A stretch of DNA of 64,000 nucleotides, from positions 62,001 through 126,000 of the forward strand of contig CAIKMJ010000008.1 of NCBI GenBank assembly GCA_903828455.1, given 5' to 3'. Positions 24,788-34,399 of this stretch are shown here, piece by piece. Source of the stretch: an uncultured Acidobacteriia bacterium. Its GTDB lineage: Bacteria > Acidobacteriota > Terriglobia > Bryobacterales > Bryobacteraceae. Positions within the stretch are counted from its first letter, which is position 1; each line of letters begins with the position of its first letter. Position numbers and translations under genes: made by a program. Below the pieces are notes generated by a model that was not told the DNA's origin, did no database searches, and saw nothing but the letters and a program-made list of their open reading frames with translations.

Positions 24788-26026
24788 TCACGTACGCGAC
24801 GCCGCAGCCGTCTTCAGATCGAATCCCGGATCGCCCGCCTCCGCCCCCGTGATCTCCACCCCGGCCACCAGCAGCTTCCGCGCCACAAGATGATCGCCCG
24901 GCCGGTTGATCGAATCCACCGCCAGCAGCTTGCCTTCGCGGAAATAGAATACGGAAAACCTTCGCGACGCAGCCTCGCCGCGCACCACCACCTCATCGAA
25001 GCCCGAAGAAAGGCCCGCCATCTGGAGCTTCAGATCGAACTGATCGGTCCAGAACCATGGCACTGCGTCGTAGGGCGCGCGCTTGCCGGCGATTGTCGCG
25101 GCCACGCAGCGCGCCTGATCCACACCGTTCTGCACGGACTCAATGCGCGCCAATCCCCCCGCAAAACGGTTCGGGTGCCACGCGCAGTCCCCGATCGCGT
25201 AAATCCCCGGCGCGCCGGTCTCCAGATATTCATCGACTCGGATCCCGTTGCCGACCTCCAGTCCGGCGCGGGCGGCCAACTCCATGTTCGGCACCACGCC
25301 GATCCCCACCACCACCAGCTCCGCCGCATACATGCTGCCGTCGCTCAGGTGAGCAAACTCCACCGACGCTGCACCGCGCAACTCCGTCACCGCCGCGTTG
25401 AAGGCAAAGCGCACGCCGCGCGCCTCATGTGTCTCCTGAAAAAACGCAGAAATCACGGGCGCCACCACACGCGGCATCACGCGCGACTGCGCCTCCACCA
25501 CCACCACCTCGCGCCCCTGCGCCGCGGCGATAGCAGCCATCTCGAGCCCGATAAATCCGCCTCCGATGATCACAACTCTGCGGGCCGCTTCGAGCCGCTC
25601 CTGGATCGCCACGGCCTCATCCACGCTTCGCAGATAGCAAACGCCGGGCAGTTCCGCGCCGGGCACCGTGAGCCGGCGGTTGCGGGCTCCGGTGGCGAGG
25701 ATGAGGGAATCGAACGGAAGCCTTTCGCCCGAGGCAAGAACCACCGCGCGACCCGCCGTCTCAATCGCCTCGATCCGCTCACCCATTCGCAGTTCGATGC
25801 GCTGCGCTTCATAGAACGACTCAGGCCGCAGGGGAAGGGAATCGGGATCCATCTTCCCCGCCATAAAATCCTTCGAAAGCGGCGGGCGCTGGTAGGGAAT
25901 GTGGGGCTCGTCGCCGATCAGCGTAATCGGCCCGTCGTAGCCTTCCGTCCGCAGTGAGAAGGCGGCCTGAAATCCGGACTGGCCGGCTCCGGCGATCACA
26001 ACTCCCGCGCGGCCCGCGCCGTCCAT
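24788..26026 (-). CDS. NAD(P)H-ferredoxin reductase of the putidaredoxin/rubredoxin reductase type
   Basis: FAD-dependent pyridine nucleotide-disulfide superfamily enzyme of 412 residues, usual length for this class. FAD motif VVIAGAGQSGFQAAFSLR is at the N terminus, the conserved PYQRPPLSK follows, NAD motif VVIIGGGFIGLEMAAIAA is at about 150, and the second FAD motif GIYAIGDCAWHPN is at about 275. The reductase C-terminal domain follows (VPWFWTDQFDLKLQMAG). It has no redox-active CxxC, so it is a one-electron ferredoxin reductase rather than a disulfide reductase. It starts 1 nt after the stop of a [2Fe-2S] ferredoxin gene; together they form a NADH-to-ferredoxin chain for an oxygenase or P450. 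None is encoded in the window. Confidence 0.88.
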   Translation of the reverse strand: MDGAGRAGVVIAGAGQSGFQAAFSLRTEGYDGPITLIGDEPHIPYQRPPLSKDFMAGKMDPDSLPLRPESFYEAQRIELRMGERIEAIETAGRAVVLASGERLPFDSLILATGARNRRLTVPGAELPGVCYLRSVDEAVAIQERLEAARRVVIIGGGFIGLEMAAIAAAQGREVVVVEAQSRVMPRVVAPVISAFFQETHEARGVRFAFNAAVTELRGAASVEFAHLSDGSMYAAELVVVGIGVVPNMELAARAGLEVGNGIRVDEYLETGAPGIYAIGDCAWHPNRFAGGLARIESVQNGVDQARCVAATIAGKRAPYDAVPWFWTDQFDLKLQMAGLSSGFDEVVVRGEAASRRFSVFYFREGKLLAVDSINRPGDHLVARKLLVAGVEITGAEAGDPGFDLKTAAASRT

Positions 26027-26027
26027 C

Positions 26028-26381
26028 TTACTGTTGATTCGGGGGCGTGGTGACGCGCAGCCCGTTGAGCGCTTTGGTGAGTTTCAACTGGCACGCCAGA
26101 CGGCTGTTCGCCTGTCTGGGCGCGGCGGTGTTGCCCAGCATTTCTTCTTCATTTTCGGCAATGGGCTCAAGCTGACCCAGAAACGCCTCGTCCACATAGA
26201 CGTGGCACGTGGCGCACATGCAAGATCCGCCGCACTCGGCCACAATGCCTTCAATGTTGTTGGCGACGGCCCCCTCCATCACCGTATTCTCAACGGGCAC
26301 GGCAACCTCGCGCACCGCGCCGTTGTGCGAAACGTAGGTGACCGAAACGGTTTCCTTTGGTTTTTTGCTGAAGAAGCTCAT
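26028..26381 (-). CDS. Adrenodoxin-type [2Fe-2S] ferredoxin
   Basis: Soluble ferredoxin of 117 residues. Cluster ligands are in CGGSCMCATCH (C-x5-C-x2-C arrangement) plus the distal Cys in SRLACQL, the standard adrenodoxin/putidaredoxin set. The acidic helix after the cluster loop (IAENEEEMLG) is the usual docking surface for reductase and P450. The N terminus has a basic start (MSFFSKKPKE). Spacing to the reductase is 1 nt, so the pair is one functional unit. An upstream membrane-protein pair 62 bp away on the same strand probably belongs to the same transcript. Confidence 0.92.
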   Translation of the reverse strand: MSFFSKKPKETVSVTYVSHNGAVREVAVPVENTVMEGAVANNIEGIVAECGGSCMCATCHVYVDEAFLGQLEPIAENEEEMLGNTAAPRQANSRLACQLKLTKALNGLRVTTPPNQQ

Positions 26382-26443
26382 GGAATCGTCGTCCGCGCGC
26401 GGACAAATTCGATGTTATCGCGCGGCCTTCGCCGGAACCGCCT

Positions 26444-27430
26444 TTACCGTCCGAGATGCACCTGCATCATCGGGAGCACCACCGCAACAGCGAGGATCAC
26501 CCCCAGCCACATCGTCACCCTGCCGAACCTCGCCGCCCCGTTGCTGCCAATCACCGGCACCAGCAGCCAGCGCCCGGCGGCCGCGATATGCACGAACAGA
26601 GCCGCCACCGCCACCGCATAAAACGGCATCAGCCGCGCATTGTTCGCCGACGTCATCATGCCGAAACGCCCGTCCCCCGTGCTCACGCTGAAAAGCGGAT
26701 CGGCCCCGCGCAGCAGCCGTTCCACAATCACCATGTATCCGGCGTGGTCCAGCAGGAAGACGCCGAGGTACGCGCCCGACAGAATCTGCACATTGCGCAA
26801 AAACGTGCTCCGCTGCAACATGCGCGATCCCGCCACCAGGCGCGCGCCGGTCGCAACCTGCGTCAGCACCGCCGCCAGCAACAACACTTCCACCGGACGC
26901 ACCCGGTAGATTCGCCGCATCGCCTTCATCGCCGCATCGCTGGCCGCAAACGACCACAACGCAACCGCATGATTCGCGACATGCGCCACCGCGAAGCTCA
27001 TCAGCACCAGCGCCGACGCGATATGAACCTTATGCGTCCCAACGTCCGACGCGATGCGAACCTCGCGCAGCGCCACAAAGCGCAGCGAAAACACACCGGC
27101 CAGCAGCAGCCACCAGACGCCATCGCGCAGGGGCAACCACCCGGCCAGACTCAGCCCCGTGTCGATGGCAACGAAGAGCGCCGGACTGATCGCGCCCAGC
27201 ACCGCCTCCCGCCCGACCGCCCGTCGCACCGGTTGCGCAACGTTCTGCGTCGGCAGTTGATGCAGACACAGCATTGCCATCGCCGCCGGCAGACATGCCG
27301 CAGACAGCAGCAAAAAGCCCGCGGTCCGCACGGCCAGCGCATCGGAATGCCCGGCCACCGAATGCATGGCGCGGATGAAAAACGGATAGCCGGCCAGCGC
27401 AAGCCAGAGAATGCTTCGCGCCGCCCTCAC
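26444..27430 (-). CDS. Polytopic membrane protein with conserved-looking histidines
   Basis: Integral membrane protein of 328 residues with about nine hydrophobic helices and almost no soluble domain. I recognise no family with confidence. Histidines inside or at the ends of helices (KVHIASALVLMSFAVAHVAN, GVFLLDHAGYMVIVE, FVHIAAAGRW) recall b-type heme binding in succinate-dehydrogenase-like anchors. Position upstream of a ferredoxin/reductase pair would fit a redox role. The start is GTG (27428-27430) overlapping the preceding stop as GTGA. It could equally be an unrelated transporter-like protein. Confidence 0.6.
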   Translation of the reverse strand: MRAARSILWLALAGYPFFIRAMHSVAGHSDALAVRTAGFLLLSAACLPAAMAMLCLHQLPTQNVAQPVRRAVGREAVLGAISPALFVAIDTGLSLAGWLPLRDGVWWLLLAGVFSLRFVALREVRIASDVGTHKVHIASALVLMSFAVAHVANHAVALWSFAASDAAMKAMRRIYRVRPVEVLLLAAVLTQVATGARLVAGSRMLQRSTFLRNVQILSGAYLGVFLLDHAGYMVIVERLLRGADPLFSVSTGDGRFGMMTSANNARLMPFYAVAVAALFVHIAAAGRWLLVPVIGSNGAARFGRVTMWLGVILAVAVVLPMMQVHLGR

Positions 27431-27768
27431 TGCGGATTCGCCGCGCCGCCGCCGCTGTCGCGTCCGCCTGCACGCGGCAGCCAGTCCAGCCCGCTCGCCG
27501 CCGCAATCACCACGAACACCAGTCTTCGCAGCAACGGCGACCCCGCCAGAATCAGGACCCCGTAAATCACGCTGAAGACGGAACGGATCACATAACTCGT
27601 TCGATAAGACGGAAACAGCAGCGGACCCCGCGGGATCCGGTATCCGGCACCGAAGATCAGGACGTAGCCAAGCACCAGCGCAATCGCAAAGTCCCGCCCC
27701 GACAGCAGATATGCGGCGCCAATCAGCTCGATCAGTCCGGCCACGTAAAGCGCAACGCGCACGTTCAT
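27427..27768 (-). CDS. Small membrane protein
   Basis: Membrane protein of 113 residues with about four hydrophobic segments (VALYVAGLIELIGAAYLL, FAIALVLGYVLIFGAGY, VIRSVFSVIYGVLILAG and LVFVVIAAASGL) and a Gly/Asp-rich C terminus. No motif is recognised. First gene of the four-gene minus-strand unit that continues with the polytopic protein, ferredoxin and reductase. Its ATG is only 25 bp from the divergent uvrA start, so the uvrA and operon promoters must overlap each other or lie within the coding starts. Confidence 0.6.
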   Translation of the reverse strand: MNVRVALYVAGLIELIGAAYLLSGRDFAIALVLGYVLIFGAGYRIPRGPLLFPSYRTSYVIRSVFSVIYGVLILAGSPLLRRLVFVVIAAASGLDWLPRAGGRDSGGGAANPQ

Positions 27769-27793
27769 CTGAAATTCCTTCGCTTAAGCTACC

Positions 27794-30709
27794 ATGCTCC
27801 GAACCGGCCTGCGGAAGCCACTTGTTAAACTCGATTCATCCCGGCTTCTCTCAACGCAGGGCCTCCACATTCCCTTGATTCCCGAATCCACACACGGAGA
27901 GATTGTCGTTCGCGGGGCTCACCTGCACAATCTCAAAAATCTCACCCTCTCGCTGCCGCACAACCAGCTCACCGTCATCACCGGCGTCTCCGGCTCCGGC
28001 AAATCATCGCTCGCCTTCGATACGATTTACGCCGAAGGTCAGCGCCGCTACGTTGAATCGCTTTCCGCCTACGCCCGCCAGTTCCTCGAACGCATGGAAA
28101 AGCCGGCCGTGGATGAGATCGACGGCATTGCGCCCGCCATCGCCATCCGGCAGAAGAACTCCACCCGGAATCCGCGTTCCACTGTCGCCACCTCGACCGA
28201 AATTCACGACTTCATGCGCCTCCTGTGGGCGCGCGCCGGCACCACCTTCTGCCCGGTCTGCGGACGCGAAGTCGGCAAGGACACGGTCGATCAGGTTGCC
28301 AAAGCCATCCTGGCGCAGCCGCAGGGCACGCGCTACTACGTCTTGTTTCCCGTGCACCATGAAGCCGGTCACATCCCGAAAGACCGCCTGATCGAACTCC
28401 GCAGCCGCGGCTTCAATCGCCTGTGGCAGGCCGGCAAGGTCTACGAATTTTCTACCCCCGAGTCGCTGCTCGATATCGACTGGTCGCATCCCGTGGAAGT
28501 CCTCGCCGACCGCATCGCGATCTCGGCCGACCTGCATGCGCGCATCGTCGATACCGTCGAATCCTGCTACCGCGAATCGGGCGAAGTGGTCTTCCTCGAC
28601 GCCGCCACCAGCGCCCGCCTGCTCTACAGCGAGCGCTTCATGTGCAAGTACGACAACCTCGGGTTTCGCGAACCCGATCCCATTCTGTTCAGCTTCAACA
28701 GCCCCGCCGGCGCATGCCCGCGCTGCCAGGGCTTCGGCAACACCATCGACTATTCCCTCGAACTGATCGTGCCCAATCAGGGCCTGTCGCTCAACGATGG
28801 CGCCATTGAACCGTGGACCAAACCGAAGGGCAGGGAATGGCTCCGCGACTTCCGCGCAAAGGCCGCCGGCCGCGTGCGCTTCGACGTGCCCTTCTGCGAT
28901 CTGACCGACGCCGAGCGCCATCTGGTGCTCGAAGGCGAAAAGAAGATCGACGGCGTCCGCCAGTTCTTCGCCTATCTCGAAACCAAAAAGTACAAGCTGC
29001 ACGTCCGCGTCTTCCTCAGCCGTTATCGCGGCTACGCGCGCTGCCCGGAGTGCGCCGGCGCGCGGCTGCGCAGGGAATCGCTGAACGTACGCGTGGGCGG
29101 CCGCACCATTGCCGAAGTCGCGCGCATGAATATCGCCGAAGCCCTGCACTTCTTTGCGGCGCTGGAACTGTCGCCGGAAAAGCAGGCGATCGCCGGCAAG
29201 GTGCTCGTCGAAATCGGCCAGCGGCTGAAGTTTCTCAATGACGTCGGCCTCGAATACCTCACGCTGGATCGCCTTTCCTCCACGCTCTCCGGCGGCGAGG
29301 CGCAGCGGATTCAGCTCGCCACCTGCCTCGGCTCGCGTCTGGTCGGCGCCTGCTACGTGCTCGATGAACCATCCATCGGCCTGCATACCCGCGATACCGA
29401 ACGGCTCGTTCAGATCCTCGCCGAACTCCGCGACCTCGGCAACACCATCCTCGTCGTCGAACACGATCCCGACGTGATGCGTGCCGCCGACCGCATCGTC
29501 GACCTCGGCCCCGGCGCGGGCGAAAACGGCGGCCGCATCATCTTCGAAGGCGACTACCAGGCGCTGCTCGCCCCGGGCAACGCTTCGCTCACCGGCAAGT
29601 ATCTGCGCGGCGAACTCGTCGTCTCAAAGCCGCGCATGCGCCGCGACCCCAATCCTCGCCGCATGCTGCGCTTCTTCGGTGCCCATCTGCATAATCTGAA
29701 GAACCTCGATGTCACGATTCCTCTCGGCCTGCTTGCCGTCGTCACCGGCGTCTCCGGCTCCGGCAAGTCCACCCTGGTTCACGACGTGATCTACCGTTCG
29801 CTCCAGGCGCGTCTGCAGCAAGCCGAATCCGGCGTATCCGAACCGGCGACATCCGAACCGGCCAAAGATGAGGATCTCGACGATTCCGACGCACCTCGCC
29901 TCGCCTGCCGGCACATCGAAGGCGCCGACGGCATTCACGACGTCGTGATGATCGATCAGGCACCCATCGGCCGCACCCCGCGTTCGAATCCGGTGACTTA
30001 CATCAAGGCCTTCGACATCGTCCGCAGCCTCTACTCCGCCACGCGCGATGCCGAAAAGCGCGGCTACACGGCCGGACACTTCTCCTTCAACGTACCCGGC
30101 GGGCGCTGCGAAACCTGCCAGGGCGATGGCACCGTCACGGTGGAAATGCAGTTCCTCGCCGACGTCGAGCTCGTTTGCGACGACTGCAAAGGCACTCGCT
30201 TCAAGGCGGCGATTCTGGACATTCGCTACAAAGGCCTCAACATCCACGAAGCCCTGCAGCTCACCGTCTCCGAAGCACTGCGCTTCTTCCACGACACGCC
30301 GCGGCTCGTCTCCAAACTGGCGCTGCTCGAAGAGGTCGGCCTCGGCTATCTTCGCCTGGGCCAGTCCGCCACAACGCTCTCCGGCGGCGAGGCGCAGCGC
30401 GTCAAACTTGCCGCCCACCTGGCGCAATCGAGCAACAGCGGCACGCTCTTCATCTGCGATGAGCCCACCACGGGCCTTCACTTCGACGACATCCGGAAGC
30501 TGCTCACCGCCTTCGAACGACTCATCGACAGCGGCGGCTCGCTCCTCGTCATCGAACACAATCTGGAAGTCATTCAGGCCGCGGACTGGGTCATCGACCT
30601 CGGCCCCGAAGGCGGCTCCGGCGGCGGCCGCATCGTCGCCGAAGGCACGCCCGGAGACATCGCCCGCGTCGCGGCATCGCACACCGGGCGCTATCTGCGC
30701 AAACGCTAG
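27794..30709 (+). CDS. uvrA: Excinuclease ABC subunit A
   Basis: DNA damage recognition ATPase of nucleotide excision repair, 971 residues. Two ABC ATPase modules are present: Walker [10 protein letters not shown] (about 64) and GVSGSGKST in the second half, with signatures [15 protein letters not shown] and [15 protein letters not shown]. The UvrA hallmark [18 protein letters not shown] follows the first Walker region. The C-terminal zinc module is intact (CETCQGDG...CDDCKGTRF). The first zinc module has only three of four cysteines: the first pair reads MCKYDN where CxxC is expected, and CPRC follows. The ATG at 27794 gives about 30 extra N-terminal residues before the conserved core; a later TTG start is possible. 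The stop overlaps the convergent Hsp70-like gene (CTAG). Confidence 0.95.
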   Translation: MLRTGLRKPLVKLDSSRLLSTQGLHIPLIPESTHGEIVVRGAHLHNLKNLTLSLPHNQLTVITGVSGSGKSSLAFDTIYAEGQRRYVESLSAYARQFLERMEKPAVDEIDGIAPAIAIRQKNSTRNPRSTVATSTEIHDFMRLLWARAGTTFCPVCGREVGKDTVDQVAKAILAQPQGTRYYVLFPVHHEAGHIPKDRLIELRSRGFNRLWQAGKVYEFSTPESLLDIDWSHPVEVLADRIAISADLHARIVDTVESCYRESGEVVFLDAATSARLLYSERFMCKYDNLGFREPDPILFSFNSPAGACPRCQGFGNTIDYSLELIVPNQGLSLNDGAIEPWTKPKGREWLRDFRAKAAGRVRFDVPFCDLTDAERHLVLEGEKKIDGVRQFFAYLETKKYKLHVRVFLSRYRGYARCPECAGARLRRESLNVRVGGRTIAEVARMNIAEALHFFAALELSPEKQAIAGKVLVEIGQRLKFLNDVGLEYLTLDRLSSTLSGGEAQRIQLATCLGSRLVGACYVLDEPSIGLHTRDTERLVQILAELRDLGNTILVVEHDPDVMRAADRIVDLGPGAGENGGRIIFEGDYQALLAPGNASLTGKYLRGELVVSKPRMRRDPNPRRMLRFFGAHLHNLKNLDVTIPLGLLAVVTGVSGSGKSTLVHDVIYRSLQARLQQAESGVSEPATSEPAKDEDLDDSDAPRLACRHIEGADGIHDVVMIDQAPIGRTPRSNPVTYIKAFDIVRSLYSATRDAEKRGYTAGHFSFNVPGGRCETCQGDGTVTVEMQFLADVELVCDDCKGTRFKAAILDIRYKGLNIHEALQLTVSEALRFFHDTPRLVSKLALLEEVGLGYLRLGQSATTLSGGEAQRVKLAAHLAQSSNSGTLFICDEPTTGLHFDDIRKLLTAFERLIDSGGSLLVIEHNLEVIQAADWVIDLGPEGGSGGGRIVAEGTPGDIARVAASHTGRYLRKR

Positions 30710-31995
30710 CCGAAGACGCCCTGCAGCGCCAGTCCCCGGGCCACCGAAGTGAACTCATCGCCCGTCTGAATCTTCGCCGCCCCGAACCGCTCTTCGAAGA
30801 TCCGCCGCACCGCGGGCACGAAACTCGTACCGCCCGTCAGGAACACGCGGTCCACCTGTCCGGGCTCAACCTTGTGCGCTCCGAGCAGCCCGTCCACGCA
30901 TCCCCGGATCCGCTCCAGCTCCTCGCCGATCCACAGTTCGAAATCGCTGCGCTTCACCGTCGCATCCAGCGACACATCGCCGTCGGAAAAACGGAACATC
31001 GCTTCCGTATGCGACGACAGATCGCGCTTCACCGCCTGCACCGACTGATGCAGCCGATACCCCAGGTCTTCGCGAATCAGATGCAGCAGCGCCGCGATCT
31101 TCTCCGGCTCCAGCGCCTGCGCCTGCACCACCCGGATCATCTCCATCGTGTCCTTCGTCTTGAGGAACGACAAGTGATGCCACCGCTCCAGCTTCGCGTA
31201 AATCCACACCGGCACCGGCAGCAGCTTGTCTACCGATCGCAGCTGCGTTCCGGCTCCCAGCGCCGGCGAGACCAAATGATGGATGATCTTCGCATCGAAC
31301 GTGTCGCCTGCCAGCCCCAGCCCCGCGTGGCCCAGCAGATCCTGCTTCTTCCGCCCCCGTTTGCGCACCCCCGGCCCCACGCGGATCAGCGTGAAGTCGC
31401 TCGTGCCGCCGCCGAAATCGCCAATCAGCAGCAGTTCATCGCGCTCCAGTGTCGATTCGTAGTGATACGCGGCGCCGACCGGTTCCAGCTGAAAGCTCAC
31501 CTTGTCGAAACCGGCCACGCGAAACGCCTCGCGCAGCCGTCCCTCGGCATGGCGATTGTCGGCCTCCTTTTCCGCCCCCACAAACTCCACCGGCCGCCCG
31601 ACAACAGCCTCTCCGATACTCACCCCGAACTGCGCCTCGGCATGGCCCTTCAGGTCGCGAAGGATGCGTGAAACCAGCTCCTCCAGCGTGTGCATGCGAC
31701 CGAAAATCTCCGTGCCCTTGAGCGTCCGGCTGGTCAAAAATGATTTGAGCGACTGAATCAGCCGCCCTTTGTCATCCGCATCCAGATAGCGTTCAATCCC
31801 GGCCGGCCCGCTCCAGGACTTCACTACGTTGCGGCCGTGTACTTTCTCCTGCTCCAGATACAGCAGCGACCGGTAGGAATCCGTCATCGTTCCGGCGAAC
31901 GGAAACACTGCCATCCGCACCTCGCCACCGGGCAAGGCCAGCGCGACCGAGCTGTTCGACGTGCCGAAATCTATACCGATAGCGTTATGGCGCAT
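30706..31995 (-). CDS. Hsp70-like ATPase, YegD family
   Basis: Actin-fold ATPase of 429 residues. Phosphate-1 motif IGIDFGTSNSSVAL is at the N terminus, phosphate-2 LLLIGDFGGGTSDFTLI at about 190, and the adenosine motif DRVFLTGGTSFVPAVRRIF near the C terminus. The usual Hsp70 substrate-binding and lid domains are missing, which places it with YegD-like putative chaperones. The clients are unknown. It is encoded alone on the minus strand, convergent and overlapping by 4 nt with uvrA. The DHH phosphoesterase gene starts upstream on the same strand. Confidence 0.85.
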   Translation of the reverse strand: MRHNAIGIDFGTSNSSVALALPGGEVRMAVFPFAGTMTDSYRSLLYLEQEKVHGRNVVKSWSGPAGIERYLDADDKGRLIQSLKSFLTSRTLKGTEIFGRMHTLEELVSRILRDLKGHAEAQFGVSIGEAVVGRPVEFVGAEKEADNRHAEGRLREAFRVAGFDKVSFQLEPVGAAYHYESTLERDELLLIGDFGGGTSDFTLIRVGPGVRKRGRKKQDLLGHAGLGLAGDTFDAKIIHHLVSPALGAGTQLRSVDKLLPVPVWIYAKLERWHHLSFLKTKDTMEMIRVVQAQALEPEKIAALLHLIREDLGYRLHQSVQAVKRDLSSHTEAMFRFSDGDVSLDATVKRSDFELWIGEELERIRGCVDGLLGAHKVEPGQVDRVFLTGGTSFVPAVRRIFEERFGAAKIQTGDEFTSVARGLALQGVFG

Positions 31996-32067
31996 GTATC
32001 CTGTTCGAAAAAAGTGCAGAGAACGCCGCGGCGCCGCGGCATAGGTCAGCCGGTTGGAAAGATCCGG

Positions 32068-33021
32068 CTAGTTTCGCAGTTCGACCGCAATCTCGGCCGC
32101 GATCCGCCGTGCCTCTTCCACCTGCCCCGGTTCGAGGCTGATGGCTCCCACGCGCGCGTGTCCGCCGCCGCCGTATCGCTCGCAGATCGCCGCAAGATTA
32201 TGCCGCGGCTCCTCCGGCGCCCACGGATTCGACCCCACCGAGATCTTCGTCCGGAACGTCGACGGGCTCACCGCCACCGTGTACGTGCTGCGCGGATACA
32301 AATAATACGGGATGAACTTGTTGTAGCCCTCGAGGTCGTAGCCCGTCAGGTCGAACGTAATCACGCCCCCCGATTCCGTGGCGTGCTGCCGGATGATCCC
32401 GAGCGACTTCACATGCCGCTCGTACAACGGCTGATAGATCGCCTGAATCTCCGGCTGCTCGATAATCTCGGCCAGCGGCATCCGCTGCATGTCCTGGATG
32501 ATCCGCTGCACCGTCTCCGAGCCCTTCGAGCCTTCAATCACCAGCGTCAGCTTCATCGCCGGCGCGCCCAGTTCCACCGCCGTCTTCGGATCCGAATACT
32601 GCGCTCCGTCGATGATGTTCGCCCAGTGCACCAGATCGTCGAGATCCGGCGCCGCGAAGCCCCACCTCTCGCGCGCCATTTTACAAATGTAAGCCGTGCA
32701 CGATTTAAACGTCGGATCGTACATCTTCTGCGGCGTCTTCGTGGCTTCGTAATACCGTTGGTCTTCCGCCGTCAGAAACGCGCTCAGGTGGTGATCGAAC
32801 CACCACGTCAGCCGCGGATTGTTGGAGAACTTGAAGTCGACAATGGCATTCTCGTCGCCGTCAAACAGCGAATCCTCAAAAATCTGGGAAGCCCGGTGGG
32901 CCATGCCCGTATAGACGAATTCCGCATCGGGGTGGAATGCCCCGCGCAGGAAGCGGCTGAAGAACGCGGCCGAGGCGGCGCCGTCGAAACAGTGGTCGTG
33001 ATAGAGGACTCTTACGCGCAT
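32068..33021 (-). CDS. DHH-family phosphoesterase
   Basis: Metal-dependent phosphoesterase of 317 residues. The DHH domain shows the aspartate motifs HDHCFDGAASAAFF near the N terminus and VDFKF, then FDHHLSAF (the DHH triad). The C-terminal DHHA1-like part has RYGGGGHARVGAISL, the GGGH substrate-binding motif. Relatives cleave oligoribonucleotides, cyclic dinucleotide products or polyphosphate; the sequence alone does not decide which. I chose the ATG at 33021; the open frame extends 27 residues further without family resemblance. The start is 74 bp from the divergent MFS gene. Confidence 0.85.
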   Translation of the reverse strand: MRVRVLYHDHCFDGAASAAFFSRFLRGAFHPDAEFVYTGMAHRASQIFEDSLFDGDENAIVDFKFSNNPRLTWWFDHHLSAFLTAEDQRYYEATKTPQKMYDPTFKSCTAYICKMARERWGFAAPDLDDLVHWANIIDGAQYSDPKTAVELGAPAMKLTLVIEGSKGSETVQRIIQDMQRMPLAEIIEQPEIQAIYQPLYERHVKSLGIIRQHATESGGVITFDLTGYDLEGYNKFIPYYLYPRSTYTVAVSPSTFRTKISVGSNPWAPEEPRHNLAAICERYGGGGHARVGAISLEPGQVEEARRIAAEIAVELRN

Positions 33022-33095
33022 TCTTTGCAACAGGGTGGAAAACTTTCCATCGTGCCTGAATATCGCCGGAAAAGCAACTGTTACGATCAAAAAAG

Positions 33096-34361
33096 ATGGC
33101 AACCTCGGCGGGAACAGGCATCTGGAGGTCCCTCCGCTACCGTAATTTTCAGCTTTTCTTCACCGGACAGCTCATTTCGCTGATCGGCAGCTGGATGCAG
33201 ACCGTAGCGGTGTCCTGGCTCGTCTACCGGCTCACCGGCTCCTCGGCCCAGCTCGGCCTCATCAACTTCGCCGGCCAGATCCCCATCTTCCTGCTGTCCC
33301 CCATCGCCGGCTACGCTGCGGACCGCTTCCAGCGCCTCCGCGTCGTCATGATCACCCAGACCACGGCCATGATCCTCTCCGCCGTTCTCGCCACCCTCAC
33401 CCTGAGCGGCTGGATCCGCCTCTGGGAACTCTACCTTCTCGCCACCATGATGGGCATCACCAGCGCGTTCGATGTCCCGGCCCGGCAATCGCTCTTCGTC
33501 GACATGGTGGGCCGCGAGGACCTCATGAACGCCATCGCGCTGAACGCCTCCATCTACAACAGCGCGCGCATGGTGGGTCCGGCCATCGCCGGCATCCTCG
33601 TGGCGCGCATCGGCGAAGGCTGGTGCTTCGCCCTCAACGCCGCCAGCTTCGTCGCCGTGCTCATCGCGCTGCGGCTCATGAACGTGCCGCCCGCCGGCTA
33701 CCACCGGCCCGTCGGCTCGCCCTGGCAGACCATTCGCGAAGGCGTGCTGTATTCGGCCCGAACCACGCCCTTCCGCGAACTCCTGTCGCTGCTCGCGGTG
33801 GTGAGCTTCTTCGGCACCCCGTATCTCGTCCTCATGCCCATCTTTGCCGATCGCATTCTCCACTCCGGCGCCGAAGGCTTCGGCGTCCTCATGGCGTCCT
33901 GCGGCGGCGGCGCGCTCGGCGGCGCGCTGCTCATGGCCTCGCGCACCCAGTTGCGGCAGTTCCCCGGCTGGACCTTTTTCGCCACCATGTCCTTTCCCCT
34001 CGCGCTGGCCGTCTTCACCTGGTCGAGCGGCTTCCGGCTCTCCTGCTGGATGGCCGGCGCCTGCAGCTGCGCCATCATGATCCAGCTCAATTCCACCAAC
34101 ACGCTCATGCAGTCCATCGTTCCCGACCGCCTGCGCGGCCGCATCGTCAGCCTCTATTCGATGATGTATCTCGGCGTTGCCCCGCTCGGCGCCGCCGCCG
34201 CCGGCTTCGTCGCCGAATCGCTCGGGCCGCGCCGCACGCTCGCCGTCGGCGCCGTGGTCTGCATTCTCGCCGGCCTGCTGTTCCTGACTCGCATCGCGGC
34301 CGTTCGCGCCAGCGTGGGCAAAATGATTCAGGAACGCGATCGCGCCTTTGCCGAAGCATGA
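33096..34361 (+). CDS. MFS transporter (EntS/MFS_3-like)
   Basis: Major facilitator superfamily protein of 421 residues with twelve predicted helices. The N terminus SLRYRNFQLFFTGQLISLIGSWMQ and the loop 2-3 element SPIAGYAADRFQRLRVV are typical of the MFS_3/EntS group, exporters of siderophores or drugs. FDVPARQSLFVDMVGREDLMNAIAL is another group marker. The substrate is not predictable, and no siderophore synthesis genes are in the window. The stop overlaps a possible ATG (34358) in the next gene's frame, suggesting co-transcription with the glycoside hydrolase downstream. Confidence 0.9.
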   Translation: MATSAGTGIWRSLRYRNFQLFFTGQLISLIGSWMQTVAVSWLVYRLTGSSAQLGLINFAGQIPIFLLSPIAGYAADRFQRLRVVMITQTTAMILSAVLATLTLSGWIRLWELYLLATMMGITSAFDVPARQSLFVDMVGREDLMNAIALNASIYNSARMVGPAIAGILVARIGEGWCFALNAASFVAVLIALRLMNVPPAGYHRPVGSPWQTIREGVLYSARTTPFRELLSLLAVVSFFGTPYLVLMPIFADRILHSGAEGFGVLMASCGGGALGGALLMASRTQLRQFPGWTFFATMSFPLALAVFTWSSGFRLSCWMAGACSCAIMIQLNSTNTLMQSIVPDRLRGRIVSLYSMMYLGVAPLGAAAAGFVAESLGPRRTLAVGAVVCILAGLLFLTRIAAVRASVGKMIQERDRAFAEA

Positions 34362-34399
34362 CGACTCACCGCCCGCGCGGCATAATAAGGGGTCGATTC

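Noticed and set aside
32026-32041. 16-bp perfect GC palindrome GCCGCGGCGCCGCGGC as terminator or operator
   Set aside because: No T tract follows on either strand, and such palindromes arise easily in GC-rich DNA. Left as chance.
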